Shown: piece by piece, positions 60,447-64,000 of the stretch
How the letters are laid out: every line of letters starts with the position of its first letter
How positions within the stretch are numbered: position 1 is the first letter of the stretch
Source of the DNA: a candidate division FCPU426 bacterium
GTDB lineage: Bacteria > Oederibacteriota > Muellerivitia > Muellerivitales > Muellerivitaceae
NCBI GenBank assembly: GCA_030041545.1
Contig: JASHNQ010000001.1
Location: 1 to 64,000 of the forward strand
Direction: 5' to 3'
Length of the DNA: 64,000 nt
Notes under the pieces: generated by a model
Database searches by the model: none
What the model saw: only the letters and a program-made list of their open reading frames with translations
Told to the model about the DNA's origin: nothing
Position numbers and translations under genes: made by a program

Positions 60447-61544
60447 TTGTCCCTTTGGAAACATGGCTGGAAAGTATGCCTTTGCCTTTTGCTTGGAGGG
60501 GCGGCCTTGGCCGAGGAAGCGCCGCCCGCTTCCCTGACTTTTTTTGGCCTTTACGGCACACCGGTCCAGCCTTTGGGACTGGCCGCCGCCGTTACGAACG
60601 GTTTCGGCTTGAATATTTTAGGGGAATGGAACCCTTCCTACTACGTTTCCTTAGGGCTTAGTTACGAGCGGGTCGGCTTTTATGGCAGTGAAGGTTTTAC
60701 CTATCCGGCGTTGAATTTTGAAAGCCGGTTTTTCCCATTGCAAAACGGCAAAGGCAGATTTTCACCTTATCTTTATGGGGGAGCCGGACTTGGCCTTTCC
60801 ACGGGAAGCGCCCCGGTACTCAAGGCCGGCATCGGGAGCCGTGTTTCCATCTCCGGGCCTTGGTTCTTTGACCTGGCGGCGGGGAGCCATTGGGTACAAT
60901 CCCCCGATAATTTTCAGTACGTGGATTTCCGGGTGGGCCTCAGTTATTTCATCGGTTACACCCCGCCCCCCCCAACGCCCACTCCAACGCCCGTGCCGAC
61001 GGTTACCTTGCCATCCGCCGTCCCAAGTCCAACGCCTACGGTAAATGTGACATCGACCCCCGTTACGCTGATCGTGACCGCGACCCCTACGGTTACGCCG
61101 GTGGTGATCCCGGGAGCTGTCACGACCCTGGCGCAGGGTTTGCGTTATTACAGGAAGGGAATAAAGGCCTATGGAGTCGAAAACTTCCGGTTGTCCCTCA
61201 TCTACTTGAAAAAGTCCCTGGAACTGCGGGCGAAACGCAAACATGCTTCTTATTACGCGCAAGCTTATGCCTATATCGGCGCCATTTACCAGTTCCATGC
61301 CCATACTGTGAAAGACCATCTTCAAAAGGCCTTGGACAACTATAAAAAAGCGCTAGCCGTCGACCGGAAGAACAAAATCGCCAGGAAGTATTACAGGAAA
61401 CTTAAGGCACAGGTGGCCCGAATGGCGAAGCCGAAACCGGGTTTGACACCGGTTCCAACTTCCGAATCCGTCCCACCAACCACCTCGTCGGTTCCAACGG
61501 CGGTACCATCGTCGCCCGCCCAAGCCATTACGCTTTCCAATTAA
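60447..61544 (+). CDS. Outer-membrane beta-barrel-like domain fused to TPR domain
   Basis: The 365-residue protein has a TTG start 6 nt after GGAAGGA. A signal peptide (VCLCLLLGGAALAEE) leads into a ~150-residue domain of alternating beta strands (FGLYGTPVQPLG...SYYVSLGLSYERVGFYG...FSPYLYGGAGLGLS) like an eight-stranded OmpA/OmpW-type barrel. A Pro/Thr/Val linker (TPPPPTPTPTPVPTVTLPSA) comes next, then a TPR domain (YYRKGIKAYGVENFRLSLIY; AQAYAYIGAIYQFHAHTVKD) and a basic, Pro/Ser-rich tail. The TPR parallels the preceding gene, so the pair is a duplication with a barrel added. Function is unknown. Confidence 0.72.
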   Translation: MSLWKHGWKVCLCLLLGGAALAEEAPPASLTFFGLYGTPVQPLGLAAAVTNGFGLNILGEWNPSYYVSLGLSYERVGFYGSEGFTYPALNFESRFFPLQNGKGRFSPYLYGGAGLGLSTGSAPVLKAGIGSRVSISGPWFFDLAAGSHWVQSPDNFQYVDFRVGLSYFIGYTPPPPTPTPTPVPTVTLPSAVPSPTPTVNVTSTPVTLIVTATPTVTPVVIPGAVTTLAQGLRYYRKGIKAYGVENFRLSLIYLKKSLELRAKRKHASYYAQAYAYIGAIYQFHAHTVKDHLQKALDNYKKALAVDRKNKIARKYYRKLKAQVARMAKPKPGLTPVPTSESVPPTTSSVPTAVPSSPAQAITLSN

Positions 61545-61574
61545 TTCGCCCGGCATTTGCAATCTTCCTGGGGC

Positions 61575-61695
61575 ATACACTCCCGCTCTCTGAAAGAGGT
61601 GGGAGAAAGGGGAGTTGACTTTTCCGCTGGCCTTCGCCGACGGTCAATATCTATCCTTTTTCTCCCTTTTTTCAAAGGGGGACAATTATTTCAAA
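61575..61695. repeat. Palindromic intergenic element related to the DUF559-flanking repeat
   Basis: CTCTGAAAGAGG and GGGAGAAAGG on the left mirror CCTTTTTCTCCC and CTTTTTTCAAAGGGGG on the right, with GTTGAC/GGTCAA inside. The right arm shares the CTTT(T)TTCAAAG core with the arms at 57007 and 57466. No gene is inside. It separates two convergent genes. Confidence 0.55.
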
Positions 61696-61727
61696 GCATT
61701 TTCCGCAATTTGCAATAGTGGAGTGGA

Positions 61728-62510
61728 TTAATTCACGAACTGGCGGATGCGCTCAATCTTGGTGGCCTTGCCCGTTTCCTTGTCGACTGAAACCACCACG
61801 GCCTGGAAGAGGTAGGGCATCTCCTCGGAAACCTCGAATCGGGCCGGAGCCCCGGTGAGGAACCGGGAAAGGACCTGCTGCTGTTTCATGCCGATGATCG
61901 AGTTGGGGGAACCCGACATGCCGATGTCCGTCAGGTAGGCGGTGCCCCCGGGCAGGATTTCCTCATCCGCGGTCATGACGTGGGTATGGCTGCCCGTGAC
62001 CGAACTGGCCCGCCCATTTAAGTACCATCCCATGGCCCGCTTCTCGCTGGTGGCCTCGCAGTGCATGTCCACCACCACCACTTTAACCTTGCCCTGGATT
62101 TCGGAAAGAGCCCGGTCGGCGGCCTTGAAGGGGCAGTCGATGGGATACATGAAAACCCGGCCCATCAGGTTCAGCACGGCCACGGGTGTGCCTTTGCAGT
62201 CGTAGATACCCAGGCCCGTGCCGGGGTTTTCGGGGGGGTAATTGTGGGGCCTCAAGAGTCGGGGATCATGCCCTAAGATTTCCTTCACTTCCTTCTTCGA
62301 CCAGATATGGTTGCCCGACGTGACCACATCCACGCCCATTTCCACAACGGCTTTAAAGGAGTCGGGTTGGACGCCCGTGCCGCCCGCGAGGTTTTCGCCG
62401 TTGGCGATGCTGAAATCGATGGAATAGTCGGTTTTAACCCTACCGATACAGTTATGAACCGCGTGGCGGCCCGGTTTCCCAATGATGTCGCCGATAATGA
62501 GAATATTCAT
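61728..62510 (-). CDS. YmdB-family metallophosphoesterase (TIGR00282)
   Basis: The 260-residue dimetal phosphoesterase has ILIIGDIIGKPGR, IANGENLAGGTG, VTSGNHIWSKKE, VVDMHCEATSEKRAMGWYL and VTGSHTHVMTADEEIL, all metal-ligand blocks intact. B. subtilis YmdB hydrolyses 2',3'-cAMP and affects mRNA turnover and sporulation/biofilm choice. The role here is assumed similar. It is convergent with the TPR pair and about 130 nt downstream of the folate gene, with no other gene between. Confidence 0.93.
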   Translation of the reverse strand: MNILIIGDIIGKPGRHAVHNCIGRVKTDYSIDFSIANGENLAGGTGVQPDSFKAVVEMGVDVVTSGNHIWSKKEVKEILGHDPRLLRPHNYPPENPGTGLGIYDCKGTPVAVLNLMGRVFMYPIDCPFKAADRALSEIQGKVKVVVVDMHCEATSEKRAMGWYLNGRASSVTGSHTHVMTADEEILPGGTAYLTDIGMSGSPNSIIGMKQQQVLSRFLTGAPARFEVSEEMPYLFQAVVVSVDKETGKATKIERIRQFVN

Positions 62511-62639
62511 GGAAGATCCTTGGGTAGCAATGTCGGCAAGAGATTAAACAAAAAAAAGCGGAAAGACAACAAACAAAGCTAAACCACCCATAAACTGAGG
62601 TTGGTTCGTCGCAGAATTCGCTCCTCGCAATAACCGCGA

Positions 62640-63227
62640 TTATTTACAAAGGTGAAACCCTTTTTCGCTCAGGATGGCCTTTAAAAGGATGTCGTGGGGC
62701 TCGGACGGCACCTGCTCCACGATTTGAAAGGAATACCCCAGGCCCACGGTTAACGCCGTTTTTTTCAGGAGGGGAAGAACCCGGTCGTAATAGCCCTTGC
62801 CAAAACCCAGTCGGTGCCCTTGGGAGTCGAAGGCCAGTCCGGGAACCAGCGCCAGGTCGATCTCCTCCCAAGGCGCCGGATGGCTGCCGGGGGGTTCCAG
62901 GATTCCGAAAGGGCCGACGGATAGGTTTTTAAAGTCGCCCACTTGGTAATACTCGAAATGAGTCTTGTCAGGGGAAACTTTGGGAAGATAGAGCTTTTTG
63001 CCCAAACCTAGAGTTCCTTCCAGGAGGGGGTAAGTGTTGATTTCACTGGGTGTTGAGGCAAAAGCACCAATACCCCTGGCTTTTTGAAATTCCGGAAGGC
63101 GGCTCAAGAGGGTCCAGACACCTTGGGAGGCCGTTTCCGCCAAGGCCGGATCTACCTGATCCCTTATTTTTTTAAGTTTTTCACGCAGTGCGGCTTTGTT
63201 TTCCATGGAAGAACCGGGGGAAGTCAT
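62640..63227 (-). CDS. 5-formyltetrahydrofolate cyclo-ligase
   Basis: The 195-residue MTHFS-family protein has an N-terminal basic helix, GAFASTPSEINTYPLLE (nucleotide/substrate region), IDLALVPGLAFDSQGHRLGF and the GKGYYDRVLP signature. It converts 5-formyl-THF to 5,10-methenyl-THF using ATP. Its start overlaps the rarA stop (ATGA), so it is translationally coupled to rarA. An alternative internal Met (MENKAALREK) lacks a ribosome-binding site. Confidence 0.92.
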   Translation of the reverse strand: MTSPGSSMENKAALREKLKKIRDQVDPALAETASQGVWTLLSRLPEFQKARGIGAFASTPSEINTYPLLEGTLGLGKKLYLPKVSPDKTHFEYYQVGDFKNLSVGPFGILEPPGSHPAPWEEIDLALVPGLAFDSQGHRLGFGKGYYDRVLPLLKKTALTVGLGYSFQIVEQVPSEPHDILLKAILSEKGFHLCK

Positions 63228-64000
63228 TTTTTCTTTTCCTTGGCCGTTTCCGAGGCGCTTTCCAATTCTTGAAGGTACTCCAGCCAGGCCTTGATTTTGG
63301 CCTCATATCCCTGGCTGGTGGGGAGGTAATACCGGCCCAAGTTGGGGGCATATTCCTGCTTCACGTAATGACCGGGGAAATCATGGGCGTATTGATAGCC
63401 CTCGCCGCGCCCCAAGACCTTGGAACCGGGGTAATGGGCATCCTTGAGATGGAGGGGCACTTCCTTCGTGGCTTCCTTTTGGACATCCCCAGTGGCGGCC
63501 TCCAAACCCATGTAGGAAGCGTTGCTTTTGGGCGCGCAGGCCAGGTAAACAGTGGCCTGGGCCAAGGGAATACGGCCTTCCGGAAGGCCGATGAATTCCA
63601 GGGCCTGCTGGGCCGCGACCGCCAGGGGCAGGGCCTGGGGGTCGGCGTTGCCCACGTCCTCGGCCGCGGAAATGACGAGCCGGCGGGCGATAAACCGGGG
63701 ATCCTCGCCCGCGTAAAGCATCTTGGCCAGCCAGTAAAGCGAAGCGTCCGGGTCCGAGCCCCGGATACTCTTGATGAAAGCGGAGATGGTGTCGTAGTGC
63801 TGGTCACCGGAGGCATCGTATTGCACCATCTTTTTCTGGACGGATTCCTGGGCGACCCCCAGGTCGAAGTGGATCCGGCCCTTTTCGTCGGGCGGAGTGG
63901 TTAAAACCCCCACTTCCAGGGCGTTTAAAAGGGTACGGGCGTCGCCGGAAGCCGCCTTGAGCAGGTGAGCGCGGGCTTCCGGTGAAAGATCCACTGTATA
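63224..64000 (-). CDS. rarA: Replication-associated recombination protein A, C-terminal part (5' end outside window)
   Basis: The frame is open to the window edge. The visible ~258 residues include SGDARTLLNALEV (AAA+ lid with sensor-2 Arg), YDTISAFIKSIRGSDPDASLYWLAKML, RRLVISAAEDVGNADP, YLACAPKSNASY and YLPTSQGYE, the MgsA/RarA C-terminal tetramerisation domain. The Walker A/B part lies beyond position 64000. RarA acts at stalled replication forks. The Lys-rich end (TAKEKKK) overlaps the folate gene start. Confidence 0.95.
   Translation of the reverse strand, partial: YTVDLSPEARAHLLKAASGDARTLLNALEVGVLTTPPDEKGRIHFDLGVAQESVQKKMVQYDASGDQHYDTISAFIKSIRGSDPDASLYWLAKMLYAGEDPRFIARRLVISAAEDVGNADPQALPLAVAAQQALEFIGLPEGRIPLAQATVYLACAPKSNASYMGLEAATGDVQKEATKEVPLHLKDAHYPGSKVLGRGEGYQYAHDFPGHYVKQEYAPNLGRYYLPTSQGYEAKIKAWLEYLQELESASETAKEKKK

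Overview
The window comes from a didermic (Gram-negative-type) bacterium. It encodes an LPS export permease and an LptD-type outer-membrane assembly protein, two PorV/PorQ-type outer-membrane proteins, and many secreted or membrane proteins. Coding DNA is fairly GC-rich. The mix of features (archaeal/Chloroflexi-style Chlor_Arch_YYY and Agl23 proteins, a complex I with no NADH module, PorV-like barrels, TPR-tailed GT-C glycosyltransferases) points to an uncultured candidate-phylum lineage. I cannot assign a phylum from sequence alone.

Layout. 1-442: end of an rRNA operon (23S 3' end, 5S, terminator). 440-2497: TPR-tailed DUF2723 membrane protein (minus). 2559-2826: gene debris. 2881-5722: korAB, a 2-oxoacid:ferredoxin oxidoreductase. 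6513-21027: a membrane glycosylation-type cluster with a 2054-residue GT-C/YYY fusion, a second YYY protein, two membrane-anchored NHL propellers, a Dpm1-like GT2 and a convergent Agl23-like protein. 21417-28374: PorV-like protein, proline-rich repeat protein, LptF/G-type permease and LptD. 28382-33446: accessory region with integrase remnants and an intact integrase, DUF6210/DUF4258/DUF2283 genes, a REP-type transposase broken by an in-frame TGA plus vapBC enclosed by a perfect 28-bp inverted repeat, and an AT-rich decayed stretch. 33447-41579: second TPR-tailed GT-C protein (minus), uvrA, second PorV-like gene, Crp/Fnr regulator, polyprenyl diphosphate synthase. 41751-52168: complete 11-gene nuoABCDHIJKLMN without nuoEFG. 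52312-59782: hemX-hemA-hemC-cobA/hemD-hemB-hemL, interrupted by an inverted-repeat-bounded DUF559 pseudogene. 59866-61544: two secreted TPR proteins. 61728-64000 (minus): YmdB-type phosphoesterase, 5-formyl-THF cyclo-ligase, and rarA running off the edge.

How the genes fit together. KorAB would supply reduced ferredoxin, a plausible donor for the Nuo complex that lacks an NADH-input module. The hem genes make tetrapyrroles by the C5 route from glutamyl-tRNA. The YYY/Agl23/NHL/GT2 cluster looks like an extracytoplasmic, polyprenyl-phosphate-sugar-dependent glycosylation or glycan-transfer system of unknown substrate, and it is the best candidate here for an undescribed system. Several intergenic spacers carry inverted-repeat elements, including a duplicated 91-nt leader in front of nuoJ and nuoK whose predicted hairpin covers the ribosome-binding site in both copies.
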